Positions 24,602 through 33,141 of a DNA stretch of 64,000 bases are shown piece by piece. Position numbers and translations under genes: made by a program. Position 1 is the first letter of the stretch. Each line of letters starts with the position of its first letter. The notes below the pieces were generated by a model. It saw nothing but the letters and a program-made list of their open reading frames with translations. It made no database searches and was not told the DNA's origin. The stretch is from the NCBI GenBank assembly GCA_963842835.1, contig CAWJIB010000009.1, positions 1,240,001 through 1,304,000 on the forward strand, given 5' to 3'. The stretch comes from Roseiarcus sp963842835. Lineage in GTDB: Bacteria > Pseudomonadota > Alphaproteobacteria > Rhizobiales > Beijerinckiaceae.

Positions 24602-25444
24602 TCACGCCCGATTTTCCAGCAGCAGCGTGCCCGCCGCCGTGTTGGAGATCGGGATGTGGTAGTTCTGGTGCAGACGCTTGACCTTGCCCTGCAGGCAGCC
24701 GCGCATGGCGAGCCAGAGAATGAATTCCGCGCCCTGCGCGCCGGCCTCGCGAATGAGATCATGCGTCGATATCGCGGCGAGTTCTTCGGGCTCGTCGACG
24801 ATCTTCTCCATGCACATGAGGTCGAATTCCTTGTTGATGAAGCCGGCCCGCTTGCCGTCGAGCTGGTGCGACAGGCCGCCGGTGCCCAGGATCACCACCT
24901 TCTCGTCGCCCGGGAACGAGGCGATCGCCCGGCCGATCGCCTGGCCGAAGCGGTAGCAGCGCATCGGCGTCGGGATCGGATGCTGCACCGTATTGATGCA
25001 GATAGGGATCGTCTTGATCGGGTTCTTGGTCTGGTCGCCCCAGAACAACTGCACCGGGACCGTGAAGCCGTGGTCGACCGCCATTTCCTGGCAGGAACAG
25101 ACGTCGAAGCCGTCGGCGACGACGCCTTCGATGATGTGCCAGGAGAGTTCGGGATAGCCCTGAAACTTGCCGATGGTGGGGATGCCCCAGCCCTCGTCCT
25201 GGTTCTCGTATTCGAAAGCGGCGCCGATCGCGAAGGTCGGCATTTTGTCGAGGAAGAAGTTGAGGCCGTGATCGTTGTAGAAGACGACCGCGACGTCCGG
25301 CTTCTGTTCGGCGAGCCACTTGCGCACCGGCGGATAGCCGTCGAAGAACGGCTTCCAATAGGGATCCTCGAACAATTGCTTGGCGTAGGCGTTTCCGACC
25401 GCCGGAATATGCGAGGAGGTCAGTCCTCCGATGATGTTGGCCAT
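24602..25444 (-). CDS. ligB: Protocatechuate 4,5-dioxygenase beta subunit (LigB-like)
   Basis: A 280-residue class III extradiol dioxygenase catalytic subunit. Expected metal ligands are visible: H12 in TSSHIPAVG, the histidine in FYNDHGLNFF near residue 59, and the Glu in the C-terminal half of the LigB fold. GTGGLSHQLDG near residue 189 is the conserved second-histidine motif. It cleaves protocatechuate, or a close analogue such as gallate, between C4 and C5. ATG at 25444 lies four bases after the ligA stop. The specificity cannot be settled by eye. Confidence 0.88.
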   Translation of the reverse strand: MANIIGGLTSSHIPAVGNAYAKQLFEDPYWKPFFDGYPPVRKWLAEQKPDVAVVFYNDHGLNFFLDKMPTFAIGAAFEYENQDEGWGIPTIGKFQGYPELSWHIIEGVVADGFDVCSCQEMAVDHGFTVPVQLFWGDQTKNPIKTIPICINTVQHPIPTPMRCYRFGQAIGRAIASFPGDEKVVILGTGGLSHQLDGKRAGFINKEFDLMCMEKIVDEPEELAAISTHDLIREAGAQGAEFILWLAMRGCLQGKVKRLHQNYHIPISNTAAGTLLLENRA

Positions 25445-25448
25445 GGCG

Positions 25449-25811
25449 TCATTCTCCCTGCTTCTTGAGCATGTCCTTGAAGGCTTCGACGCTCATGCCC
25501 GTCTGTTGGGCGCCGACGTCCTGAACGCCGAGACCGAAAATCCCGGCGAATTTGGCGAGGTAGTAAATGTTGCCGCCCGCCTCGATCAGCGCGAGGACGT
25601 TGCGCGCGCGGATCGCCGCCTTCTGCTGCTCGTTGAGCCCGTATTTCGTCATGAAGGCTTCTTCGTCGCGACGGAATTCCTCGCGGTTCTCGGCTTTGTT
25701 GAAGGAATAGCACATCTTGTTCAGCGCATAGCCTTTCATGGCCTGCGCGCCGTCGAAGATAGTCGTTCCCGGGATTTCATCTAATGCGTGTGCGTGTGCT
25801 TGCGCGGACAT
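25449..25811 (-). CDS. ligA: Protocatechuate 4,5-dioxygenase alpha subunit (LigA-like)
   Basis: A 120-residue small subunit of the LigAB dioxygenase. Family features are GTTIFDGAQAMKGYALNKMC near the start, FRRDEEAFMTKYGL and the ending VQDVGAQQTGMSVEAF. The frame has three candidate ATGs; the first (25826) overlaps the ribosome site GGAGGA, which sits six bases before the ATG at 25811, so that one is chosen. Followed directly by ligB. Confidence 0.88.
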   Translation of the reverse strand: MSAQAHAHALDEIPGTTIFDGAQAMKGYALNKMCYSFNKAENREEFRRDEEAFMTKYGLNEQQKAAIRARNVLALIEAGGNIYYLAKFAGIFGLGVQDVGAQQTGMSVEAFKDMLKKQGE

Positions 25812-25838
25812 CATGTGTCCTCCCATCCAGGTTTGGAT

Positions 25839-26039
25839 TCATCGAGACCAGTAAAGTCGCATCGGATTGTCGACGCGCGGCGCCTGTTGTTGGGCCGGCG
25901 ACGGGGCGATCCGGGGGATCATGTTCACGGGACCGCCGTCGTCGGCTCCGAAGATATGGCGATGCGCGTCGCCCGCCCGCGGCGGCGGGTAGGTCGGCCG
26001 CGACGGATTGGGGTGAAAGGGCGTGTCATTCGGGTTCAT
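25839..26039 (-). pseudogene. ligI: ligI remnant: N- and C-terminal ends joined by internal deletion
   Basis: A 66-residue frame whose first half (PSRPTYPPPRAGDAHRHIFG) is the N-terminus of 2-pyrone-4,6-dicarboxylate lactonase, including its DAHxH metal motif (with Cys replaced by Arg). Its second half (MIPRIAPSPAQQQ, then NPMRLYWS at the end) is the C-terminus of the same enzyme as I remember it. About 230 central residues with the remaining active-site residues are absent, and the reading frame is kept. It lies between ligA and galD, exactly where ligI would be expected. Confidence 0.7.
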
Positions 26040-26057
26040 TGGCGAGCCCCAAGCGTT

Positions 26058-27128
26058 TCAGCGGCCGAAGACGATTCCGTCGAAGAGTTTGCGCGCGGTC
26101 CTGAGCAGGGCGGCGGAGCGGACCCCGCCGCCTTCGTCGAGATCGACGACGACGGTCATTTCTCCGCTGGGGTGCTCGACGGCGAGCGACTTGCGCGCGC
26201 CCTCGGGCAGCGCCGCCAGGCTTGCGGCCGGGGAGCCCGGCAAGAGACAGGCGGTGGCGACGGAGACCGCGCCGAGCACGCCGATCGAGGCGTGGCAGCG
26301 ATGGGGGATGAAGGTTCGCGTGAGAATCGCGCCGCCCGCCTTCGGCGCCGCGACCAGCGACATTTTCGGCACGGACTTGTCCGCGACGTCGCCCAGGTTC
26401 ATCATTGGTCCGGCCTTCAGCCGGATGGATTCGAGCCGCGCCTTGAGCGCGCCGTTCGCATCCAGCTCCTCGCGGCTTTCCTCGCCGGTGACCCCGAGAT
26501 CGCGCGCGCGCAACACGACGACGGGCATGCCGTTGTCGATCAGCGTCGCCTCGACGCCGTCGATGACGTCGACCGCGCGCCCCGTCGGCAGCAGCGCCCC
26601 GCAGCTCGACCCCGCCGTATCGCGAAACTCGATCGGAATCGGCGCGGCGGTTCCCGGCACGCCGTCGATGCGCGCCTCGCCCGCATAGGTCGGGCGCCCG
26701 CTCGGCGTGCGCACGCGCGCGACCGCGACTTGCCCGGTGTTGACCATGTAGATCGTGACTGCGGTCTCCTCGCCGGACGCCGCGACGAGGCCGCGTTCGA
26801 TGGCGAAGGGCCCGACGCCGGCGAGGATGTTGCCGCAGTTCTGCACGTCGGTGACGATCGGCTTGCCGACGAAGACCTGAAGAAAGAGGTAGTCGACGTC
26901 GACCCCCTCGCGCGCCGAACGGGAAATCACCGCGACCTTGGAGGTCAGCGGATCGGCGCCGCCCATGCCGTCGATCTGCAGCCGGTCGGGCGAGCCCATC
27001 ACCGCCAGAAGGAAGGCGTCGCGCTCGGCAATGTCCTGTGGCAGGTCGGAGGCGAGAAAATAGCCGCCTTTGGAGGTGCCGCCGCGCATCCACATGCAGC
27101 GGGCCGATGTGGGCTCGCGCTCAGCCAT
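26058..27128 (-). CDS. galD: 4-oxalomesaconate tautomerase (GalD/PrpF family)
   Basis: A 356-residue PrpF-family protein. The signature MWMRGGTSKGGYFLASDLP near the N-terminus, QNCGNILAGVGPFAIERGL around residue 93 (containing the catalytic-type Cys) and HRCHASIGVLGAVSVATAC near the end identify the family. GalD interconverts keto and enol forms of 4-oxalomesaconate in gallate and protocatechuate 4,5-cleavage. ATG at 27128 overlaps the preceding 32-codon ORF. Context (ligAB next door) supports GalD over the methylaconitate isomerase PrpF. Confidence 0.85.
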   Translation of the reverse strand: MAEREPTSARCMWMRGGTSKGGYFLASDLPQDIAERDAFLLAVMGSPDRLQIDGMGGADPLTSKVAVISRSAREGVDVDYLFLQVFVGKPIVTDVQNCGNILAGVGPFAIERGLVAASGEETAVTIYMVNTGQVAVARVRTPSGRPTYAGEARIDGVPGTAAPIPIEFRDTAGSSCGALLPTGRAVDVIDGVEATLIDNGMPVVVLRARDLGVTGEESREELDANGALKARLESIRLKAGPMMNLGDVADKSVPKMSLVAAPKAGGAILTRTFIPHRCHASIGVLGAVSVATACLLPGSPAASLAALPEGARKSLAVEHPSGEMTVVVDLDEGGGVRSAALLRTARKLFDGIVFGR

Positions 27129-27219
27129 GTTTCGGCCCCCGCTCGGCGAGGCGCTCGCGCGTCTTGTAGACATCGAGGCCCAGTTCGCCGGCGACGATCA
27201 GCGCCGTCTTGTCGCTCAT
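27121..27219 (-). CDS. Small ORF of 32 residues upstream of galD
   Basis: ATG at 27219, preceded by AGGAGGAAACTGGAG, opens a 32-residue frame (MSDKTALIVAGELGLDVYKT and further) whose stop overlaps the galD start by eight bases. The ribosome site is better than that of galD itself, so the pair looks translationally coupled. I do not recognise the peptide; it could be a leader or the remains of another pathway gene. Confidence 0.4.
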   Translation of the reverse strand: MSDKTALIVAGELGLDVYKTRERLAERGPKHG

Positions 27220-27301
27220 CTCCAGTTTCCTCCTGCGAGCCGCGCGTGACCGCGTCTGCATGGGGATCATTCGCCCATGCGCATTTCGACGCCAGTTAGA
27301 A

Positions 27302-27332
27302 TTGGTCCGACGCCATAAGATTTTGCTATAAT
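27302..27332 (+). promoter_or_regulatory. Putative promoter of the double-HTH LysR gene
   Basis: A perfect TATAAT at 27327-27332 lies 30 bases before the LysR ATG; TTGGTC at 27302 is a possible -35 with a long 19-base spacer. The region is shared with the divergent galD-ligAB operon, whose control by the LysR protein is likely. Confidence 0.45.
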
Positions 27333-27362
27333 GCGCCAAATTGACGATCGGAATCGCTTGAA

Positions 27363-28577
27363 ATGTGGACCGAAATTCCCAACTTGCGGCACCTGCGCGC
27401 TTTCGCCGCAGTGGTGAAGCTCGGCGGCGCGACGCGGGCGGCGGAGCAAATCCACCTCTCGCAGCCCGCGATCACCCAGGCGCTGGCCAAGCTCGAAGCG
27501 CGGCTGGGCGCGAAGCTGTTCGCGGTCGGCGCCGACGGCATGAAGCAGACCGAAGTCGGGCGTCTCTTTTACGATCGCGTCGTGCGCGCTTTCGCCTTGA
27601 TCGAGAGCGGCGCCCGCGAGGCGATGCGCGGCGAAAGCCGGCGATCGAGCGCGGGCTTCGCTCATTTCGAGCAGCTGCTCACGGTCGCGCAACTGCGCGC
27701 CCTCGCGGCGATGCAGTTCACGCGCAACTTCAGCCTCGCCGCCAGGGAACTCGATCTTTCGCAGCCTTCGATCCATCGCGCCGCCCGCGACCTCGAGCGC
27801 ATCATGGGCGCGACCCTATTCGTCGCGACGCGGCAGGGCGTTGAGCTGACGCAAACGGCGGCGGTGTTCGCGCGCCATGCGGCGCTCGCGCATGCCGAGC
27901 TTCTTCAAGGCTTCGCGGAAGTCTCGGAGACGCTGAGCCGCGATCCCGGACTGATCGTCGTCGGCTCGATGCCGTTCGCCCGCACCAAGCTGCTGCCCGA
28001 CGCCCTGAACCAGCTTTCGCGGGAGCGGCCGCTCGCGCGCGTGAAGGTCATTTCGGCGCCTTACGACGGTCTTCTGGGCCGGCTGCGCTATGGCGTGATC
28101 GACTTTCTCATCGGCGCGCTGCGCGAGCCGCCGCCGATCGACGACATCGTGCAGGAGCCGCTCTTCGACGATCCGCTTGCGGTCGTCGTCCGCCGCGGCC
28201 ACCCCCTCACCTTGCGCGACAAGGTTTCGCGCGAAGATCTGATCGCCTACCCCTGGGTCGTTCCGGCCGAGGAAACCCCGACCCGCGCCGTCTTCCATAA
28301 GCTGTTTTCGGCGGACGACCTGGCGCGAATGCCCGGCATGTTCGAGACGAGTTCCCTGGTGCTGCTGCGCGGCGTTCTCACGGGGAGCGACCGCGTCACC
28401 CTTCTTTCCGCGCGCCAAGCGCAATACGAACTCGATCAGGGCCTGTTGGCGCTGGCGCCTTTCCGCGTGCCGATCGGCGCGCGGCGGATCGGCCTCACCT
28501 TCCGCCGCGGCTGGCGGCCGACGACGACGCAGGCGATCCTGATCGACCATCTCCGCGGGGCGCGCGACGGGCTATGA
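27363..28577 (+). CDS. LysR-family regulator with two HTH domains
   Basis: A 404-residue protein, about 100 residues longer than a normal LysR regulator. Residues 8-66 form a LysR winged helix (LRAFAAVVKLGGATRAAEQI, then LSQPAITQALAKLEARLGAK). Residues 105-165 repeat it (LTVAQLRALAAMQFTRNFSL, then LSQPSIHRAARDLERIMGAT). The effector-binding domain follows from about 190. It is divergent from the galD-ligAB operon and probably controls it in response to an aromatic acid or ring-cleavage product. Frame and codon use are uniform, so this is not a frameshift artefact. Confidence 0.88.
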   Translation: MWTEIPNLRHLRAFAAVVKLGGATRAAEQIHLSQPAITQALAKLEARLGAKLFAVGADGMKQTEVGRLFYDRVVRAFALIESGAREAMRGESRRSSAGFAHFEQLLTVAQLRALAAMQFTRNFSLAARELDLSQPSIHRAARDLERIMGATLFVATRQGVELTQTAAVFARHAALAHAELLQGFAEVSETLSRDPGLIVVGSMPFARTKLLPDALNQLSRERPLARVKVISAPYDGLLGRLRYGVIDFLIGALREPPPIDDIVQEPLFDDPLAVVVRRGHPLTLRDKVSREDLIAYPWVVPAEETPTRAVFHKLFSADDLARMPGMFETSSLVLLRGVLTGSDRVTLLSARQAQYELDQGLLALAPFRVPIGARRIGLTFRRGWRPTTTQAILIDHLRGARDGL

Positions 28578-28702
28578 CCGGACCGCGGCGCGTCCCGACT
28601 ATAGAGAAAATGAATAGCGCGCGGCGCCTTTCGACCTCGGCGCCGCTCGCCGTTCGATCGTAGATGCGAGGGCAGGGGAACGTGCGAACAGAGACAGGAC
28701 AC

Positions 28703-29638
28703 ATGGCGGAATCGCCTGATAGCATCGACCACATCGCTTTTCTCGGCTTTGGCGAGGCGGCGCAGGCCTTCCTCGAGGGTTGGCGCACGCGGCCCGGTTT
28801 CCAGGCGCGCGTCGCCGCCTACGACATCAAGACGGATTCTTCCGACGCCGCCGTGCGGGAGGCAAAGCGCGCCGATTACGCCGCGGCCGGCGTCGCGGGC
28901 GCGGAGAGCGCAAGCGAAGCGGTCGCGGGCGCGCAACTCGTCTTTTCCGTCGTCACCGCCGATCAGGCGCATGCGGCGGCGCTCGCCGCCCTGCCGGGCC
29001 TGCCGGCCGGCGCTTTCTTTCTCGACTGCAATTCTTGCGCGCCGCAGACCAAGGCGCGCTCGGCCGAACGCATCGAGGCGGCGGGCGGGCGCTATGTCGA
29101 CGTCGCGGTGATGGCGCCCGTCCATCCCTGGCTGCATCGCACGGCCCTCTTGATCAGCGGCCCGCGAGCGCAAGCGGCGGCGCCGGCGCTCGCCGCGCTC
29201 GACATGGCGGCGAGGATCCACGACGGCCCCGTCGGCTCGTCGTCGGCGATCAAGATGATCCGCTCGGTCATGATCAAGGGACTGGAGGCGCTGGTCTGCG
29301 AATGCGTCCTGTCCGGGCGCAAAGCCGGGGTCGACGAAGTCGTGCTCGCCTCGCTCGACGAAACCTTTCCCGGCTTCGATTGGAAGAAGCGCTCCGCCTA
29401 TATGTTGGAGCGGGTGATGACTTATGGGGTGCGGCGCGCCGCGGAAATGCGCGAGGTCGCGCTCACCGTCGACCTGCTCGGCCTCGAGGGCGCGATGTCG
29501 CACGCCGCCGTCGGCTGGCAACAGCGGGTGGGCGAGCTGCGCCTCAGCGCGCGGGACGGCGATCCCTCGGATTACCGCAGCCTCGCGAACATGATTCTCG
29601 CCGAGCTCGAACCTTCGCCAGCGGGAAAAGATCCGTGA
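28703..29638 (+). CDS. NAD(P)-dependent oxidoreductase, DUF1932 / beta-hydroxyacid dehydrogenase type
   Basis: A 311-residue protein. The N-terminal Rossmann motif is IAFLGFGEAAQAFLEGW. The middle contains DCNSCAPQTKARSA and VDVAVMAPVHP, and the start of the helical domain contains GPVGSSSAIKMIRSVMIKGL with the catalytic-type lysine. The C-terminal half is the DUF1932 domain. ATG at 28703 follows ACAGGACAC; an ATG at 28664 lacks a ribosome site. It follows the LysR gene on the same strand. It is not related to LigC, the known semialdehyde dehydrogenase of this pathway, so its substrate remains open. Confidence 0.78.
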   Translation: MAESPDSIDHIAFLGFGEAAQAFLEGWRTRPGFQARVAAYDIKTDSSDAAVREAKRADYAAAGVAGAESASEAVAGAQLVFSVVTADQAHAAALAALPGLPAGAFFLDCNSCAPQTKARSAERIEAAGGRYVDVAVMAPVHPWLHRTALLISGPRAQAAAPALAALDMAARIHDGPVGSSSAIKMIRSVMIKGLEALVCECVLSGRKAGVDEVVLASLDETFPGFDWKKRSAYMLERVMTYGVRRAAEMREVALTVDLLGLEGAMSHAAVGWQQRVGELRLSARDGDPSDYRSLANMILAELEPSPAGKDP

Positions 29639-29666
29639 AAAGGCGGACGGCGCGCACGCCTCGCCG

Positions 29667-30626
29667 TCACGCGCTCTCGGGTCCGCCCAGCGCGCGGCGG
29701 CGCGCCGTCCGGCGGAATTCAGCCGGCGTCACGCCGGTGCGCCGACGGAAGAAGCGCCAGAAATAGGCGGGATCTTCAAAGCCGAGCTCGTAAGCGATAT
29801 TGGCGACCGGCGCGGCGATATAGACGAGCCGCCGCCGCGCCTCGAGAACCAAGCGGTCCTGCATCGTCTCGAAAGCGGATTGGCCGACGATTGCGCGCGC
29901 GGCGCGGTCGAGACGGCTTTCGCTCACGCCGAGCGCGTCGGCGTACCAGCCGACGGATCGGTGCTCGCTGTAGGCTTTCTCCAGCAGAGTGCGGAAGCGA
30001 GCGAAAAGCTCGGCCTCGCGACCGCTCGCGGCCTCGCCGCGTAATCCCGACGCTTGAAGTCGGGCGATCGTCACCAGCACGCTCGACACCTGCCATTCCA
30101 GCATCATCGTCCAGCCGGGGGCCCGCTCGCGAAACTCCGCTGCGATTCCGTCGACGAGGCGCGCCAACCGCTCAGCGACGCCGTCGGCGCCAGCAAGATC
30201 GATCGCCGCCGGGCGGGCGAAGACGGCCTCCACCAGAGCCCTGCGCTCGGGCGCGCCGCCGGCGAGCCGGCTCTCCGCGAAAGTCAGCACCTGTCCGACG
30301 GTGCCCGGCGTGAAGCGAAAGGCGTGCACGGTCGAGGCCGGCACGATCACCACGCAGGGGGCTTGGCGCGCGCTCGCGACGTCGTCGAGCCGAAAATCGA
30401 CGCCGCCGGAGAGAATCGTCAGAATCTGACAGAGGCCGTGGTGAACATGGCGGTCGATCTCCCAGCCATAGCGTTGGGATCTTGAGGCGATCTCCTCGAT
30501 ATGGACGAAATCGTCGTCAGGCCGTTCGCGAGCTTCGCCGTAAAGAGAAAATACAGGAACATTCCCTGGCGTATTGACCGCGCTTCGGCGGCGCGAGGTC
30601 CCTTTTCCTTTGTCTCCAAGACTCAT
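29667..30626 (-). CDS. AraC-family regulator, PobR-like
   Basis: A 319-residue regulator. The N-terminal cupin part begins with VPVFSLYGEA and HIEEIASRSQRYGWEIDRHVH, which matches PobR-type activators that sense 4-hydroxybenzoate-like aromatics. The C-terminal double HTH covers about residues 225-310, with YADALGVSESRLDRAARAI and IAYELGFEDPAYFWRFFRRR. It is divergent from the P450 gene (188 bases between them) and likely controls it. The inducer cannot be named from sequence. Confidence 0.85.
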   Translation of the reverse strand: MSLGDKGKGTSRRRSAVNTPGNVPVFSLYGEARERPDDDFVHIEEIASRSQRYGWEIDRHVHHGLCQILTILSGGVDFRLDDVASARQAPCVVIVPASTVHAFRFTPGTVGQVLTFAESRLAGGAPERRALVEAVFARPAAIDLAGADGVAERLARLVDGIAAEFRERAPGWTMMLEWQVSSVLVTIARLQASGLRGEAASGREAELFARFRTLLEKAYSEHRSVGWYADALGVSESRLDRAARAIVGQSAFETMQDRLVLEARRRLVYIAAPVANIAYELGFEDPAYFWRFFRRRTGVTPAEFRRTARRRALGGPESA

Positions 30627-30814
30627 CCGACAATTCGCCGTTTCGATCTGATGAAGGAAAAATACAGAATTTGCCGCCCTTCGTCCATTTCTACCGCTGT
30701 CGCGAAAGGGCAAGGAACAAGGGTCGGCAGAGACCTGCGACGACGAACGAACAAGACGGCCGGCGCGCGATCGCCTCAAGGAGGCGCGCGACTGGGGGCC
30801 GTCAGGGAGGTCCT

Positions 30815-31978
30815 ATGTTCCGTTTCGATCCCTATTCGGCGGCGGTTGACGCCGATCCTTTCCCCGCCTACCGGCGGCTGCGCGAGGAATTTCCCTGCTT
30901 CTGGAGCGAGGAGGCGAATGCGTGGATTCTCTCGCGTTTCTCCGACATCGTCACGGCGCTCAACGACTGGCCGACCTATTCGTCGGCCAAGGGCAACTTG
31001 ATGACGGAGCTGCCCAACCGCGCCGGCGCGACGCTCGGCACCACCGATCCGCCGCGCCACGACCGTCTGCGCGGCCTCGTCCAATACGCGTTCATGAAAC
31101 GCAATCTCGAGTCGCTGGCGGGGCCCATTCGCGAAATCGCGCGCGACGCCGCGAGCGCGCTCAACGGCCGCGAGAGCTTCGACTTCATCGACGACTTCAG
31201 CTCGAAATTCACCGTCCGCGTGCTGTTCGCCGCGCTCGGCTTGCCGCTCGGCGACGAAGCGGTGGTGCGCGAGAGGGCGGTGCTGATGGTTCAGTCCGAC
31301 GCGGTCACGCGCGCCAAGGGGCCCGAGCACATCGCCGCCTATGCGTGGATGCAGGATTACGCCGCCAAGGTGATCGCCGAACGCCGCGCCAATCCGCAGA
31401 ACGATCTCATCTCGCACTTTTCCCTGGCTGAGATCGACGGCGACCGGCTCGACGAGCGCGAGGTGCTGCTGACGACCACGACGCTGATCATGGCGGGCGT
31501 CGAGTCGCTCGGCGGGTTCCTCGCGATGTTCGCGCTGAATCTCGCCGATTTGCCCGCAGTGCGGGAGGCCGTCGTCGCCAATCCCGAGCTTCTGCCCGAC
31601 GCGATCGAGGAGTCGCTGCGCTACAACACGTCGGCGCAAAGGTTCCGCCGATGCCTGACCAAGGACGTCGAATTGCACGGCCAGCTCATGCGCGAGGGCG
31701 ATTTCGTCTGCCTCGCCTACGGCTCGGGAAACCGCGACGATCGGCAATATCCCAACGCCGACGTCTACGACCTCGCGCGCAGGCCGCGCGGCCATCTCGG
31801 CTTCGGCGGCTCGGTGCACGCCTGCCTCGGCGCGACGATCGCGCGGCTCGCGGTGAAAATCGCGATGCAGGAGTTCCACAAGTTCGCGCCGAACTACCGG
31901 CGCGCCGAGGACAACCTTCCCTGGATGCCGTCGTCGACCTTCCGCAGCCCGCTGCGGCTCGAGCTCGCGATGGCGTGA
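30815..31978 (+). CDS. Cytochrome P450
   Basis: A 387-residue bacterial class I P450. The I-helix oxygen-activation region reads LIMAGVESLGGF, with Glu and Ser in place of the usual Asp/Glu-Thr pair. The K-helix ExxR is EESLR, and the heme-ligand loop is FGGSVHACLGATIARL with the axial Cys. The ATG at 30815 follows CAGGGAGG; in-frame sequence upstream is non-coding. It probably hydroxylates or demethylates an aromatic or terpenoid substrate; no ferredoxin or reductase gene is nearby. The metallo-hydrolase and SDR downstream on the same strand probably act in the same pathway. Confidence 0.92.
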   Translation: MFRFDPYSAAVDADPFPAYRRLREEFPCFWSEEANAWILSRFSDIVTALNDWPTYSSAKGNLMTELPNRAGATLGTTDPPRHDRLRGLVQYAFMKRNLESLAGPIREIARDAASALNGRESFDFIDDFSSKFTVRVLFAALGLPLGDEAVVRERAVLMVQSDAVTRAKGPEHIAAYAWMQDYAAKVIAERRANPQNDLISHFSLAEIDGDRLDEREVLLTTTTLIMAGVESLGGFLAMFALNLADLPAVREAVVANPELLPDAIEESLRYNTSAQRFRRCLTKDVELHGQLMREGDFVCLAYGSGNRDDRQYPNADVYDLARRPRGHLGFGGSVHACLGATIARLAVKIAMQEFHKFAPNYRRAEDNLPWMPSSTFRSPLRLELAMA

Positions 31979-32063
31979 TCGCCAGCGCGCTTCTCTCGAT
32001 TTGACATCGGGGCGGCCAGCGCCTAACCGCCGGACGGGTCTGGCGAGGCGTGAGGCGAGAGGG

Positions 32064-33107
32064 ATGAACGAACTGGCTCGCGACGCGCGGCTGCGCTTTC
32101 CCTTCGCCGCGCCGCCGGCGCCCGGCGAGGCGATCGAGGTCGCGGCCGGAATTCTTTGGGCGCGGCTGCCCCTGCCGTTCGCGCTCGATCACGTGAACCT
32201 TTATTTCATCGACGACGGCGACGGTTGGGCCGTCGTCGACGCTGGCATCAGCGACGACGCTTCGCGCGCCGCCTGGGACGCGCTTCTCACCGGTCCGCTC
32301 GCGGGCCGCCGCCTGACGCGGCTCATCGTCACGCATTCGCACCCCGATCACATCGGCCTCGCGGGATGGCTCGTCGAGCGCTTCGGCATCCCGATCTACA
32401 CGAGCCTGTCGGCCTATTTCGACTGCCTCGCGATATCGCTGGAGCCGGGCCGGCTCGAAGCCGCGGTCTACCGCGACTTCTATTCCAGCAACGGCGTCGA
32501 CGCGGGGACAATGCGCTCGCTGACGACGCTCGGCCACGGTTACCTGCGCATGATCTCGCCGCTGCCGTCGACCTATCGCCGCCTGATCGTCGGCGACGCC
32601 CTGAATATCGGCGGCCGAAACTTCGCCGTCCTCTCGGGGGAGGGCCACGCGCCCGAGCAGATCATGCTGCATCTTCCCGAGGAGAAGCTGTTCTTCGCCG
32701 CCGACCAGGTCCTCGCGCATATTTCGCCGAACGTCAGCGTGCAGGCGATGGACCCGTTCGGCAATCCCCTGGGATTGTACCTGCGCTCGCTCGCCGGCCT
32801 GAAGGCGACGGTTCCCGTCGACGCGCTGACCCTGGCGGGGCATCAATTGCCTTTCGTGGGCTTGCATGCGCGCATCGACGAACTCGCCGAGCACCATCGC
32901 CACCGTTGCCAGCTGATCGCCGAGGCCTGCCGCGAGCCGCGCCCGCCCGCCGATCTTCTCCGCGTGTTGTTTCACCGCAAGCTCGATTTCCATCAAATGG
33001 CCTTCGCGTTCTCCGAGGCGCTGGCGCACGTCAACTACATGCTGGCGATGGGCGAGCTGCGCTGGGCCGAACCCGAGGGATCGATCCGGCGCGTCGTGAC
33101 CGCGTGA
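32064..33107 (+). CDS. Metallo-beta-lactamase-fold hydrolase
   Basis: A 347-residue protein. The metal motif HxHxDH is TRLIVTHSHPDHIG near residue 92. Later ligands are the histidine in GEGHAPEQIM near 193, the Asp in FFAADQV near 212 and the histidine in LAGHQLPF near 259. The C-terminal 80 residues form a helical extension typical of glyoxalase-II-like thioester or lactone hydrolases. ATG at 32064 follows GAGAGGG. Possible substrates are a CoA thioester or lactone produced by the P450 pathway. Confidence 0.85.
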   Translation: MNELARDARLRFPFAAPPAPGEAIEVAAGILWARLPLPFALDHVNLYFIDDGDGWAVVDAGISDDASRAAWDALLTGPLAGRRLTRLIVTHSHPDHIGLAGWLVERFGIPIYTSLSAYFDCLAISLEPGRLEAAVYRDFYSSNGVDAGTMRSLTTLGHGYLRMISPLPSTYRRLIVGDALNIGGRNFAVLSGEGHAPEQIMLHLPEEKLFFAADQVLAHISPNVSVQAMDPFGNPLGLYLRSLAGLKATVPVDALTLAGHQLPFVGLHARIDELAEHHRHRCQLIAEACREPRPPADLLRVLFHRKLDFHQMAFAFSEALAHVNYMLAMGELRWAEPEGSIRRVVTA

Positions 33108-33141
33108 ACCGAGCGATCGCTCTCACATCTGAGGAACCGTC

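Noticed and set aside
24602..27128. Calling the pathway strictly protocatechuate 4,5-cleavage
   Set aside because: LigAB-type enzymes also act on gallate, ligI is broken and ligC is not present, so substrate specificity cannot be fixed.
28703..29638. Naming the DUF1932 oxidoreductase as LigC
   Set aside because: LigC belongs to the GFO/IDH/MocA fold family; this protein has the beta-hydroxyacid-dehydrogenase type Rossmann and helical domains.
30546..30665. Two copies of AAAATACAG (about 30547 and 30658) as a paired AraC-protein site
   Set aside because: Only nine bases are shared, and one copy lies inside the start of the AraC gene; coincidence in an AT-rich patch is likely.
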